A stretch of 64,000 bases of DNA from Stomorhina lunata (lineage: Eukaryota; Arthropoda; Insecta; Diptera; Rhiniidae). The notes under the pieces were generated by a model. That model was given only the letters and a program-made list of their open reading frames with translations, searched no databases and had not been told where the DNA came from. Location of the stretch: positions 13,373,975 to 13,437,974 of the forward strand of contig OW121742.1 of NCBI GenBank assembly GCA_933228675.1, in the 5' to 3' direction. The stretch's first letter is position 1. Each line of letters begins with the position of its first letter. Made by a program: the position numbers and the translations under genes. Shown here piece by piece: positions 21,570 to 34,800 of the stretch.

Positions 21570-21585
21570 GCCTAAAAGTATGCAA
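21570..21585 (-). promoter_or_regulatory. Candidate Su(Hw)-type motif (duplicate of 18836)
   Basis: This is the second copy of GCCTAAAAGTATGCAA within the segmental duplication. Confidence 0.5.
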
Positions 21586-22077
21586 GGCGCTTTTCGTAAA
21601 CAATTGTTGTAGGGTCTTTTATGTTCGCATTTGAACTACTTTAACCTTCTATTTTATTTGTTTTACATGTAAACTTTTCATTATTTGTTGTTATAAATGT
21701 TACGCTTGATAAAACTGATAATTACTAATGATTATCATATTTTTTCTGGCTTTTAATATTATTATTGTAAAAAAAAAACATTTTTAGAGATTTAAAAATT
21801 TTAAATATTTTCTACATGAGTTAATTTGCTTATTATTGTTTCTAAATTATAAAATCTACAAAAATTTGAGTAATTTTATAATTAAATATTTTGTTGTATT
21901 AAAAAAAATATATTTTTTTTAATATTTTAATAATTTAAATAGTTTTTAATTGATTAAACAACAATGCAAATAAAATTAGAAAAGTCAGGTGCGTAATTAG
22001 GATCTTTCATATGAATCAAAATAATACCAAGTCTCCACATTCGATACAAATCAATTTCTGCGAGATTTGACAAAATG

Positions 22078-22151
22078 TTGCATACTCTTAGGGAGTTTCA
22101 AAAGGGTTGCATAATCTTAGTAAGTGCCAAAAAATTTTGCATACTCTTAGG
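22078..22151 (+). promoter_or_regulatory. Three-motif Su(Hw)-type cluster (duplicate of 19344-19417)
   Basis: Motifs start at 22078, 22107 and 22137, identical in sequence and spacing to the first copy. Confidence 0.5.
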
Positions 22152-22433
22152 ATATTTCGAAAATTAATACGATTTTGTTTGAAGTGTTTAAGATTACAAT
22201 TAGGATCGAATTTATAAGTTTGATATAGCAATTTTTTACATTAGGAGCATTAGATGCTCTCGATATCGATCGAAAATACAGACAGCGAATATTGAGGATA
22301 AAAAATTTTCATCATAACAATAGTGCTCAGAATCTTAATATGATCGTTTGCTTAATTAAGCCCATAATACTTTTTCTGTCAAGAAGTTTTGATAATGAAA
22401 AATATAAAGTGTTATATAGATTGTAATTAATAA

Positions 22434-22450
22434 CCTACCAAAAGTATGCT
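22434..22450 (-). promoter_or_regulatory. Candidate Su(Hw)-type motif (duplicate of 19700)
   Basis: This is the second copy of CCTACCAAAAGTATGCT. Confidence 0.4.
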
Positions 22451-22900
22451 ACTTAGGTGCTTCTACAATATCTAAATTTATGTTTGAACAGAAATTTCAG
22501 TTTTCTTTAAAGGATGTCTAAGTTGGGTGGTCATAGTTTCAAGTCATAAATTATTTTGCAAATTGATGATTTTTAAATTATATAAATAAAATATAGGAAT
22601 ACTGAAAAGCTATATAAGCTACATAGGCAGCCCATACCACCAGCAGCCGATGAATTTTTGTAATATTCGTAAATACCACGATCATTACTGAAACTCGTGA
22701 AAATGAGTATTAAAATCATTCAGTTGGAATTTGGATGTTAACAGAGTTAGTTGGTGCCGCTTTGTTAAAGAAAAGACAAAAATAAAATAGGCAGGAAACA
22801 AATCAAAATCCAATTTATAGCAACAAAATGCAAGGTTCAGGAACAAAGAAATATAATCTTAAATATTGTTGCCACGACACTATTATTTTTGTAAACATTA

Positions 22901-23012
22901 ACCCCCCAATTCATAAACAAATTTTAAAATGATCAAATTCTTATAATTTGAAATTTGTATGGAAAATTTGAATTATAAGCTTGCTTAATTTCTTGATTAT
23001 GAATTGGGGGGT
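22901..23012. mobile_element. Short MITE-like inverted-repeat element (copy 2)
   Basis: This is an identical copy of 20167-20278, carried by the segmental duplication and not by an independent insertion. Confidence 0.5.
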
Positions 23013-23135
23013 AAGAACATTTTTGTAAATAGTCGGAATATTTTTCAAAACAGAAATAAATTATAAATTATAATATAATATTATAATTTATAATATTAAA
23101 CAATTTAAGATTTTTATATTTGTTTGATATTTTCG

Positions 23136-25935
23136 ATCCAAAAAATTTTCTTTGTTTTTGATAAAAAAATTTTCATAGAAAAATTTTTGATAAAAAAATT
23201 TAATGTAGAAAAATTTTTGATCAAAAAATTTTCTATAGAAAAATTTTAGATAAAAAAATTTTATATAGAAAAATTTTAGATAAAAATTTTTGTAAGAAAA
23301 TTTTCTATAGAAAAAATTTTGATAAAAAAAATTTTTATAGAAAAATTTTTGATAAAAAAAATATAGAAAAATTTTTGATAAAAAAAATTTTTTGTAAAAA
23401 AATTTTCTATTGAAAAAATTTTTTATAGAAAATTTTTAATAAAAAAAATTATAGAAAAATTTTATCAAAAATTTTTTGATAAAAAATTTTATCAAAAATT
23501 TTTTGATAAAAAATTTTATCAAAAATTCTTTGATAAAAAATTTTCTGTAGAAAAATTTTTGATAAAAAATTTTCTGTAGAAAAATGTTTGATAAAAAAAA
23601 AGTTCTATAGAAAAAATTTTGATGAAAAACATTGTTATAGAAAAATTTTTGATAAAAAAAATAAAAAAAAATTTCTATAAAAAAATTTTTGACAAAAATA
23701 TTTTCTATAGAAAAATTTTCGATTAAAAATTTTCTATAGAAAATTTTTTTATAAAAAAATGTTCTATAGAAAAATTTTTGATAAACAATTTTTTATAGAA
23801 AATTAAAAAAAATATATAGAAAAATTTTAGATAAAAAAATTTTCTATAGAAAATTTTAGATAAAAAAATTTTCTATAGAAAATTTTTTGATAAAAAAATT
23901 TTTACAGAAAAATTGTTGATAAAAAACTGTTCTACAGAAAAATTTTTGATAAAAAAAATATGGATAAATTTTCGATAATAAAATTTTCTACAGAAAAATT
24001 TTCTATAGAAAAATGTTTGATAAAAAAATGTTCTATATAAAAAATGTTGATAAACAATTTTTTTATAGACAATTCTTTGATAAAAAAAAATGTAGAAAAT
24101 TTTTCTATAAAAACTTTTTCCATAGAAAAATTTTTGATAAGAAATTTTCTATCGAAAAATTTTTGATAACAAATTTTTTATAGAAAATTTGTTGATAAAA
24201 AATTTTCTATAGAAAAATTGTTGATAAAAAAAGTTCTATAAAAAAATTTTGATTTTTATAGACAATTCTTTGATAAAAAAAATGTAGAAAATTTTTCTAT
24301 AAAAAATTTTTGATAAAAAATTTTCTATAGAAAAATTTTTGATAAAAAATTTGTTATAGAAAAATTGTTGATAAAAAATTTTCTATAAAAAAATTGTTGA
24401 TAAAAAAATGTTCTATAAAAAAAATTTTGATAAAAAATTTGTTTAACGAAATATTTTTGTTAAAAAAAAAAAATGTAGATAAATTTTCGATGATAAAATT
24501 TTCTATAGAAAAAATTTTAATAAAAAAAATATAGATAAATTTTCGATTATAAAATTTTCTATAGAAAAATTTTTGATAAAAAAATATTCTATAGAAAAAA
24601 TTTTGATAAACAATTTTTTAATAGAAAATTTTTTGATAAAAAAAATGTAGAAAAATTTTCTATAAAAAATTTTTCTATAGAAAAATTTTTGATAAAAAAT
24701 TTTCTATAGAAAAATTGTTAATAAAAAAAAGTTCTATAAAAAAAATTTTGATAAAAAATTTATTTAACGAAACATTTTTGTTAAAAAAAAATGTAGATAA
24801 ATTTTCGATGATAAAATTTTCTATAGAAAAAATTTTAATAAAAAATATATAGATAAATTTTCGATAATAAAATTTTCTATAGAAAAATTTTTGATAAAAA
24901 AATTTCTATAGAAAAATTTTTGATAAAAAATTTTTTATAGAAAAATTGTTAATAAAAAAAGTTCTATAAAAAAATTTTTGATAAAAAATCTGTTTAACGA
25001 AACATTTTTGTTAAAAAAAAATGTAGATAAATTTCCGATGATAAAATTTTCTATAGAAAAAATTTTAATAAAAAATATATAGATAAATTTTCGATAATAA
25101 AATTTTCAATAGAAAAATTTTTGATAATAAAATATTCTATAGAAAAAATTTTGATCAACAATTTTTTAATAGAAAATTTTTTGATAAAAAAAATATAGAA
25201 ACATTTTCTATAAAAAATGTTTCTATAAAAAATTTTTCTATAGAAAAATTTTTGATAAAAAATTTTCTATAGAAACATTTTTTATAGAAAAATTGTTGAT
25301 AAAAAATTTTCTATAGAAAAATTGTTGATAAAAAAATGTTCTATAAAAAAAATTTTGATAAAAAATTTGTTTAACGAAACATTTTTGTTAAAAAAAAATG
25401 TAGATAAATGTTCGATGATAAAATTTTCTATAGAAAAAATTTTAATAAAAAAAATATAGATAAATTTTCGATAATAAAATTTTCTATAGAAAAATTTTTG
25501 ATAAAAAAATATTCTATAGAAAAAATTTTGATAAACAATTTTTTAATAGAAAATTTTTTGATAAAAAAATGTAGAAAAATTTTCTATAAAAAATTTTTCT
25601 ATAAAAAATTTGTCTATAGAAAAATTTTTGATAAAAAATTTTCTATAGAAAAATTTTTGATAAAAAATTTATTATAGAAAAATTGTTGATAAAAAATTTT
25701 CTATAGAAAAATTGTTGATAAAAAAATGTTCTATAATAAAAATTTTGATAAAAAATTTTTTTAACGAAACATTTTTGTTAAAAAAATGTAGATATATTTT
25801 CGATAATAAAATTTTCTATAGAAAAATTTTTAATAAAAAAAATATAGATAAATTTTCGATAATAAAATTTTCAATAGAAAAATTTTTGATAAAAAAATTT
25901 TCGTTGGAAGTTTTTTGATAAAAATATTAAAAAAA
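23136..25935 (+). repeat. AT-rich 30-bp repeat array F2 with higher-order units
   Basis: The first 765 bases repeat array F1 and the rest extends it. From about 24440 a longer unit marked by TTAACGAAAC or TTAACGAAAT (24443, 24772, 24993, 25370, 25761) recurs at 221-391-bp intervals. Each unit carries ATGTAGATAAATTTTCGAT, then several CTATAG units. Open frames through the array (for example 25408-25677) are translations of the repeat. Confidence 0.85.
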
Positions 25936-26827
25936 AAGTTTCTACTCCATTTATTCTTTTAAAAACGTTAGAACTACACATTGATAAAAAACCTATTTTT
26001 GTTAAAAGTATAAAAAAAACGGCAACTCTGCCGACTATTTTTATGTTCTATTCTCTTTGCGCCGACTCGTGTATATAACTCATAGCAGTGTGAAGCACTG
26101 TATTTTCTACCCGCTACGGACTTCGTCAGCACACAGTGTCAGCTAATGTTGAATGTCAGAAGTAAAGATCATCTATTTAACTGAACACTTAAGCGAAATT
26201 GCAAACGAGAATTAAGTTGTTACTCAAAACTCATTTATATTTTTACCTATGACCATATGATCGGTTTAGTTAGACAAGCCTATTTACTGGATTTTATATA
26301 TTTATTTCATTATTAATCATATATTTCGTTTGGTATTATTTCGTTCAAAAGTCGTTCAGTATAAGACAAATATATTCGCATTCTCTTCCTAAAAGTATAC
26401 AACACTTTTTTAACTTTTAGAATTCAATTGATACTGAATGCTGCAATTTGATCCTGCTTATGGGGCTTAGGATTCATGCCATACTTAATAATCATAACAC
26501 AGAATTTCTCCATTTTACTACCAGTTTCTAGTGACCCTCGCACATTCAATATCATTAACTGTTTTTACAACAATAATCCCTGCGAATAACCGCTATTAAC
26601 AATTTTCTTTTTTGCCATTTTTTTTTAATTTTAATAACTCAATATGTTTTTGTTATTATAAATTAATTACAATAATAACAATTGGTTTTAACTATAATCT
26701 ATTTTTTCTTGTGTTCGACATTGCATATTTTATTGGCAGTAATTATTAAAGCCTATAAATATAATTAATAATAAAACAAAGGTAGTCACATGAATCAGGG
26801 ACCAAATTACTGCACTTAATTTTAACC
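25936..26827. other. Spacer with a short GC-richer segment
   Basis: No gene is supported. A stretch at about 26020-26165 is less AT-rich than its surroundings and contains TATATAA at 26072-26078, followed by GTCAGC words. It could be a promoter or a transposon fragment, but nothing decides between them. Confidence 0.4.
26388..26402 (-). promoter_or_regulatory. Candidate Su(Hw)-type insulator motif
   Basis: The top strand reads CCTAAAAGTATACAA, with one change (G to A) in the core. Confidence 0.4.
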
Positions 26828-26841
26828 GGTAACTGATTTCG

Positions 26842-26856
26842 TTGTATACCTTTAGG
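26842..26856 (+). promoter_or_regulatory. Candidate Su(Hw)-type insulator motif
   Basis: TTGTATACCTTTAGG, with two changes from the best form. It sits in the first 125-bp repeat. Confidence 0.4.
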
Positions 26857-26966
26857 AGTCCAATAAAAAATTATTTAAGGAAACTATTTCCTTATAAGTT
26901 ATTTATAGAAAATTTTTCTAAGAATAAGATGAATTTATTACTAATAGGAACGGGTAACTGATTTCG

Positions 26967-26981
26967 TTGCATACTTTTAGG
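26967..26981 (+). promoter_or_regulatory. Candidate Su(Hw)-type insulator motif, perfect form
   Basis: TTGCATACTTTTAGG, the consensus of all copies in the window. It sits in the second 125-bp repeat. Confidence 0.55.
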
Positions 26982-27085
26982 AGTCCAATAAAAAGTTATT
27001 TCAAAAATTTTAATTTGAAAAATTTGTTTATTTATAAGTTATTTATAGAAAATTTTTCTAAGAATAAGATAAATTTATTCTATGT

Positions 27086-28319
27086 GTCAGAAGATTTCAG
27101 CAATGAGATATTATTCGAGTTTCCAATTCAAAACTCCTCAAGATATACTACACAATTTTCGATTAAATCTTCTCAATTTTGTTACGAATCGATTGCATTT
27201 CTTAGCCTATAATAGAAAAATTTAACAAATTTTTATATTGCGGACTTTAACTTTTATATTGTAAACATTCATAAATTCTATTAAATTAATAAAAACCTGT
27301 GACTATCCCTTTTTATTTAATAAACAATTTTAATTGCATTTGCATTGAAATTATTTAATCTTAAATTATCCATGTGTATAAAAAATGCAACAAATAAATC
27401 GAGGAAAATTTGAAATGTCTGTATATTACAAAATAAAAAATGTAATTAAACCAAAAATGCCTAAAGGTATGCAATATTTACTTAATTAAACCAGAATTAA
27501 ATTTAAAGTTTATGTACTTAATCAATAAATTTATTTAGCTAACAAAAATATTTTAATAACTAAAATTTTATTAAAAAAAAAAAAAAAAACTAACAAATAA
27601 GTTAACTTAAAATTGAAAGATTTCCACTCAAAATTTGAAGCATCTTTGATTTCCAAAAAAGTCATCAAACTTCAAACTTTTCTTCATTTCCTGCTCTTTG
27701 ACTTAATGAATATTAATTCTACTCCTCATATTATTTATTTCTAACTTCAATAACCAACCAACTGTATATGAGGGTAACAAATATCCAATATTTTTCTTTC
27801 GAAAAAATTTGCATATTATTTCCTTCATCCAAACTAAAATAAAAAAATTCACATAAAAAAATATATAAGAAAAATTTTATAAAAACTAAAACACAAGCAA
27901 AAATTTATAGAAAAAAACAACTTTCCCCAACAAATATTATATTGATTTTGATCGACAACAGCGCCTTTCTTCAACATCCGCCAACTGACATATGCAGCAA
28001 ATGCTCACAAAGAAGATTTCTCTAGCAGCCAATAAATATGCAAAATAATAGAGTTGCTAGAAAAAAAATGCAATTTCCTGTAAAGAATATTGTATTTGCA
28101 TATACATACGCAAGCATATATATGCACTTATATGCACATATAAAAATATTATTTCTATTCGAGAACGCAAAAAAAAACACTTAATATTTATTGTATTTTT
28201 AAGCTCATACTCGTGTATTTGCATAGAAAAGATATTGAACAAATTTAAGCGAAAAGCGTATTATTCTTATATATTCTAGGGAAAATATTTAATAACACAA
28301 AAAAAAACAATATGACAGA
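27086..28319. other. AT-rich spacer, no gene seen
   Basis: It contains one candidate insulator motif (27459). Open frames are short and lack recognisable domains. Confidence 0.5.
27459..27474 (-). promoter_or_regulatory. Candidate Su(Hw)-type insulator motif
   Basis: The top strand reads GCCTAAAGGTATGCAA, one change from the consensus. Confidence 0.48.
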
Positions 28320-30680
28320 AAAAAATTCTTCCTATAAAAATAAAACATTTCTAAAAAAAATTCCTATAAAAATATGAAATTTCTGAAAAATTTTCTATAA
28401 AAATATGAAATTTCTGAAAAATTTTCTATAAAAATAAGAAATTTTTGAAAAATTTCCTATAAAAATAAAAAATTTTTGAAAAATTTCCTGTAAAAATAAG
28501 AAATTTTTGAAAATTTTCCTATAAAGATAAGAAACTTTTAAAAATTTCCTTAAAAATAAGAAATTTATAAAAAATTTCCTATAAAGATAAGAAATTTTTG
28601 AAAAATATCTTATAAAAAAATAAGAAATTTTTAAAAAATTTTCTACAAAAGTAAGAAATTTTTGAAAAATTTCCTATAAAAATAAGAAATTTTTAAAAAA
28701 TTTCATATAAAAATAAGAAATCTTTGAAAATATTTCTATAAAAATAAGAAGCTTTTGAAAAATTTCCTATAAAAATAACAAATTTTAGAAAACTTCCTAT
28801 AAAAATAAGAAATTTTTGAAATATTTCCTATAAAACTAAGAACATTTTGAGAAATTTCCAATAAAAATAAGAAATTTTTGAACAGTTTCCTATAAAAATA
28901 AGAAATTTTTGAAAAATTTCCTTTAAAAATAAAAAATTCTTGCAAAATTTCCTATGAAATTTTTGAAAAATTTCCTGCAAAATATATAACTTTTGAAAAA
29001 TTTCTTGCAAAAATAACAAATTTTTTAAAAACTTCCTATAAAAATAAGAAATTTTTGAAAAATTTCCTATAAAAATAAGAAATTTTTGAAAAATTTCCTT
29101 TAAAAATAAAAAATTCTTGCAAAATTTCCTATTAAAATAATACATTTTTAAAAAACTTTCTATAAAAGTAAGAAATTAAAAAAAAAATCCTTTAAAAATA
29201 AGATATTTTTGAAAAATTTCTTATAACAATAAAAAATTTTTGAAAAATTTCCTTATAAAAAAAGTGAGATTTTCGAAAAATTTCCTATAAAAATTCGAAA
29301 TTTTTGAAAATTTTCTTATAAAACTAAGAAATATTCGGAAAATTTCGTATAAAAAAAATTTCGATAAATTTCCTATAAAAATAAGAAATTTATGAAAATT
29401 TTCCAATAAAAATAAGAAATTTTTTAAAAAATTCCTATAAAAATAAAAAATTCGAAAAATTTCCTATAAAAAATAAGAAATTTTTGAAAAGAAAGACATT
29501 TTTTTTAAAATTTCTTACAAAAAAAAATATATTTTTTAAAAATTTATTATAAAAGAATGCAATTTTTTTAAAATTTGTTATAAAAAAAGAAATTTTTCAA
29601 AATTTTTTATAAAAATAATAAATTTTTGAAAAATTCTTATGTAAGCAAGAAATTTTTTAAGAATTTCCTATAAAAATAAAAAAATGTTTGAAAAATTTCT
29701 GATCAAAATAAGACATTTTTGAAAAATTTTCTATAAAAACAAGAAATTTTTGAAAAATTTATTATAAAAACAAGAAATTTTTGAAAAATTTTCCAAAAAA
29801 AAACAAGAAATTTTTGAAAAATTTCCTATAAAAATAAAAAATTTTTGAAAAATTATCTATAAATTTTCTTTGGAAAATTTCCTATAAAAATATGAAATTT
29901 TTGATAAATTTCCTATAAAAATAAGAAATTTTGATAAATTTCCTATAAAAAATAAGAAATTTTGAAAAATTTTTCTATGAAAATAAGAAATTTTTGAAAA
30001 ATTTCTTTTAAAAATAAGAAATTTTTGAAAAATTTCCTATAAAAATAAGATACTATTGAAAAAATTATTTTAACAATAAGAAATTTTTTAAAAATTTCCT
30101 TACAAAAGTGAGAAATTGTCGAAAAATTTCCTTCGAAAGCAACAAATTTTTGAAAATCTTCCTATAAAAATTAGAAATTTTTTAAAAATTTCCCATAAAA
30201 ATTTGAAATTTTTGAAAAAAATCTTATAAATTTTTGAAAAAAATCTTATAAAAATAAGAAATTTTCGAAAAATTTCCTATAAAAATAGAAAAATTTTCTA
30301 TAAAAATAAGAAATTTTTCAAATATTTCCAATAAAAATAAAAAAATATCGATAAATTTCCTATAAAAAGATTAGAAATTTTTGAAAATTTATCTATTAAA
30401 ATATGAAATTTTTGAAAAATTTCCTTTAAAAATAAGAATTTTTTGAAAAATTTCCTTTAAAAATAAGAAATTTTTATAAAATTAAGAATTTTTTTTTAAA
30501 TTTCCTATAAAAATAAGAAATTTTTGTGGAAAATTTTCTATAAAAACAAAACTTTAAAAACTTTTCGATAAAAATTAAAAAGTTTTGAAAAATTTCCTGT
30601 TAAAATAAGAAATTTTTGAAGAGTTTTTTTTTTTAAATTTCCTATAAAAATAAGAAATATTTAAAAAAAAATCCTAAAAA
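28320..30680 (-). repeat. 31-bp satellite array G (diverged, reverse orientation)
   Basis: Read on the top strand, the unit is CCTATAAAAATAAG then AAATTTTTGAAAAATTT, 31 bases, with many substitutions and indels. It is the reverse complement of the unit at 56.1-57.8 kb and a close relative of the 31.9-36.9 kb array. Open frames in it are repeat translations. Confidence 0.9.
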
Positions 30681-31076
30681 AATTTAGTTGTAGTAATTTT
30701 TCGTTCATATTCTTTACAATAGACAATTGCTCAGTAATTCAATTTTAATAAACTTAAGCTGCTTAGCAATTAATTATCAATAAATTCTAATATTCATGGT
30801 AACCAGACACGTTAATATTAAGTCATTTATAATTTTCATTACAAAATCGCCAGACACTTCTATGATATGAGGAAATAACATTAAAAATTCAGACAAATTT
30901 AAATGTTTTTAAAGGGCGGAATTTACTTATGAAGGACTGGCTAATTAAAGCAATTATGTAGATTTTTGTTTTGTAGTAAAATAAATAATATTTTAAATAA
31001 ACCAAATTAACTTTTAACCTTTTTTGGCTTGAGGTTGTAAATTAGCGTGACATTAAAAAATAAGTTTTTAAAAAAA

Positions 31077-31091
31077 CCTAAAAGTAGGCAA
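31077..31091 (-). promoter_or_regulatory. Candidate Su(Hw)-type motif, weak
   Basis: The top strand reads CCTAAAAGTAGGCAA; the T to G in the core weakens it. Confidence 0.3.
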
Positions 31092-31799
31092 TGCGATTTT
31101 AAAAATCTTTTGATTTGTTTTGAAATATCTAGAATCAAACCCATTTTCTTTTAAACATTTATAAAAACATCATTCGAATAGAAAAAATATTTAGAACGCA
31201 AAATACTTATGCAAATGAAGCCATACCCATATGAGGGAATATCACGCTATTAGTACTTTGATAAAAATATGAAAAGGAAAATCTTTTTGATCACACACTC
31301 GTTTTTATGTTCGAACAAAAACTAAACACAATAAAATAATAAAGTACGTTTATTTTAATGAATAAAAGAAATTTGTGTCATTCGCATGTTCAGTGGAAAT
31401 AATTTATATAAAATTAAAAAAAAATATTTTTATAATATTCCAACATTTTCAGTTTCTGTTTTTTCACATATCGCAATTGTAAAAGCAATTCATGTCTTTG
31501 TTTCTAAATGTCATTTACGCTATAAATTTTAATTAAAAAGTTGTTTTGAATTGAATGAAATTTAAATAAAATAGAGCTCCAGTTTAAACGTTTTAACAAA
31601 ATAGAATTTAACCTTCATCCAAAATAAGGACATCATTATTTTTCTACAAAAAGTCGTTTTCATTTTGTTAAAATTGTAATTTATATCGAATTGCAAGCCA
31701 AGTGTTTTTAATAAAACTATAGAGGGAGTAGTATTGTATTTCGAATAAAAACTCTTCATACCCTTTAAACTATACTTTAGTTTTAATTAAATGTAAACA

Positions 31800-31813
31800 G
31801 CTAAAAGTATGCT
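31800..31813 (-). promoter_or_regulatory. Candidate Su(Hw)-type insulator motif
   Basis: The top strand reads GCTAAAAGTATGCT, lacking one C of the GCC end but with an intact core. Confidence 0.42.
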
Positions 31814-31860
31814 AATGAACTTAGCGTAAATTAAAATAAAAAGCAATTAAATTATTGTTA

Positions 31861-34800
31861 AACACGAAATTTTGCAAAATTTTTTTAAAGAAAAAAATTA
31901 TCTAACATTTCAAAATTTTTCTGAAAACTCTTCAAAAATGTATTTTCTTTTTATAGGATTTTTTTTTTATATTTCCTATTTTTATAAGAAATTATTTAAA
32001 ATGTTTCTATTTTGATCGAAAATTTTTAAAAAAATTGCCATTAATATAGACAAATTTTCAAACAAATTTCCTATTTTTATAGGTAATTTCTCAAAATTTT
32101 CTATTTTTTCTAGGAAATTTCTCAAAAAATTTCCTACTTTTATAGACAATTTTTCAAAAATTTACTATTATTATAGGAAATTTTTCAAAAATTTCCTATT
32201 TTTATAGCAATTTTTTCAAAAATTTACTGTTTTTATAGGAAATTTTGCAAAAATTTCTTATTTTTTAGGAAATTTTTCAAAAATTGTTTTATTTTTTAGG
32301 AAATTTTTCAAAAATTGCTAATTTTTATAAAACCTTTTTCAAAACTTTTTTATTTTTTAGGAAATTTTTCAAAAATATTCTTCTTTTTAGGAAAATTTTC
32401 CAAAAATTTCCTGTTTTTTAGGAAATTTTTCAAAAAACAATAGGAAAAAAAATTTCCTTTATTTATAGGAATGTTTTCAAAAATTTTCTATTTTTATAGG
32501 AATGTTTTCAAAAATGTCCTGTTTTTATAGTAAATTTTTCAAAAATTTCCTATTTTAAAACAAATTTTTCAAAAATTTTCTATTTTTATAAGAGATTTTC
32601 CAAAAATTTCATATTTTTATAGAAAATTTTTCAAAAATTTCCTATTTTTATAGGAAATTTTCCAAAAATTTCCTATTTTTATAGGAAATTTTTCAAAAAT
32701 TTTCTATTTTTATAGGAAATTTTTCAAAAATTTCCTATTTTTATAGGAAATTTTTCAAAAATTTCCTATTTTTATAGGAAATTTTTCAAAAATTTCCTAT
32801 TTTTATAGGAAATTTTTCAAAAATTTCCTATTTTTATAGGAAATTTTTCAAAATTTTCCTATTTTTATAGGAAATTTTTCAAAATTTTCCTATTTTTATA
32901 GGAAATTTTTCAAAAAAGTCCTATTTTTATAGGAAATTTTTCAAAAATTTCCTATTTTTATAGGAAATTTTTCAAAAATTTCCTATTTTTACAGGAAATT
33001 TTTCAAAAATTTCCTATTTTTATAGGAAATTTTTCAAAAATTTCCTATTTTTATAGGAAATTTTTCAAAAATTTCCTATTTTTATAGGAAATTTTTCAAA
33101 AATTTCCTATTTTTATAGGAAATTTTTCAAAAATTTCCTATTTTTATAGGAAATTTTTCAAAAATTTCCTATTTTTATAGGAAATTTTTCAAAAATTTCC
33201 TATTTTTATAGGAAATTTTTCAAAAATTTCCTATTTTTATAGGAAATTTTTCAAAAATTTCCTATTTTTATAGGAAATTTTTCAAAAATTTCCTATTTTT
33301 ATTGGAAATTTTTCAAAAATTTCCTATTTTTATAGGAAATTTTTCAAAAATTTCCTACTTTTATAGGAAATTTTTCAAAAATTTCCTATTTTTATAGGAA
33401 ATTTTTCAAAAATTTCCTATTTTTATAGGAAATTTTTCAAAAATTTCCTATTTTTATAGGAAATTTTTCAAAAATTTCCTATTTTTATAGGAAATTTTTC
33501 AAAAATTTCCTATTTTTATAGGAAATTTTTCAAAAATTTCCTATTTTTATAGGAAATTTTTCAAAAATGTCCTATTTTTATAGGAAATTTTTCAAAAATT
33601 TCCTATTTTTATAGGAAATTTTTCAAAAATTTCCTATTTTTATAGGAAATTTTTCAAAAATTTCCTATTTTTATAGGAAATTTTTCAAAAATTTCCTATT
33701 TTCATAGGAAATTTTTCAAAAATTTCCTATTTTCATAGGAAATTTTTCAAAAATTTCCTATTTTCATAGGAAATTTTTCAAAAATTTCCTATTTTCATAG
33801 GAAATTTTTCAAAAATTTCCTATTTTCATAGGAAATTTTTCAAAAATTTCCTATTTTCATAGGAAATTTTTCAAAAATTTCCTATTTTTATAGGAAATTT
33901 TTCAAAAATTTCCTATTTTCATAGGAAATTTTTCAAAAATTTCCTATTTTCATAGGAAATTTTTCAAAAATTTCCTATTTTCATAGGAAATTTTTCAAAA
34001 ATTTCCTATTTTCATAGGAAATTTTTCAAAAATTTCCTATTTTCATAGGAAATTTTTCAAAAATTTCCTATTTTCATAGGAAATTTTTCAAAAATTTCCT
34101 ATTTTCATAGGAAATTTTTCAAAAATTTCCTATTTTCATAGGAAATTTTTCAAAAATTTCCTATTTTTATAGGAAATTTTTCAAAAATTTCCTATTTTTA
34201 TAGGAAATTTTTCAAAAATTTCCTATTTTTATAGGAAATTTTTCAAAAATTTCCTATTTTTATAGGAAATTTTTCAAAAATTTCCTATTTTTATAGGAAA
34301 TTTTTCAAAAATTTCCTATTTTTATAGGAAATTTTTCAAAAATTTCCTATTTTTATAGGAAGTTTTTCAAAAATTTCCTATTTTTATAGGAAATTTTTCA
34401 AAAATTTCCTATTTTTATAGGAAATTTTTCAAAAATTTCCTATTTTTATAGGAAATTTTTCAAAAATTTCCTATTTTTATAGGAAATTTTTCAAAAATTT
34501 CCTATTTTTATAGGAAATTTTTCAAAAATTTCCTATTTTTATAGGAAATTTTTCAAAAATTTCCTATTTTTATAGGAAATTTTTCAAAAATTTCCTATTT
34601 TTATAGGAAATTTTTCAAAAATTTCCTATTTTTATAGGAAATTTTTCAAAAATTTCCTATTTTTATAGGAAATTTTTCAAAAATTTCCTATTTTTATAGG
34701 AAATTTTTCAAAAATTTCCTATTTTTATAGGAAATTTTTCAAAAATTTCCTATTTTTATAGGAAATTTTTCAAAAATTTCCTATTTTTATAGGAAATTTT

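Larger units (their letters stand above)
21167..23900 (+). repeat. 2,734-bp tandem segmental duplication, copy 2
   Basis: This repeats 18433-21166. The junction falls inside the AT-rich array: GATAAAAAAATTT is followed by AATGCTC at the internal junction and by more array at the right end. A short T/A homology at the breakpoint fits unequal exchange or template switching. Confidence 0.95.
26828..27085 (+). repeat. Two ~125-bp direct repeats, each with an insulator-like motif
   Basis: GGTAACTGATTTCGTTG, then the motif, then GAGTCCAATAAAAA and TATTTATAGAAAATTTTTC occur at 26828 and again at 26954. The second copy holds a small internal insertion. Confidence 0.8.
30681..31860. other. AT-rich spacer between arrays G and H
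   Basis: No gene is supported. Two motif copies (31077 and 31800) lie in it, between two arrays of opposite orientation. Confidence 0.5.
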
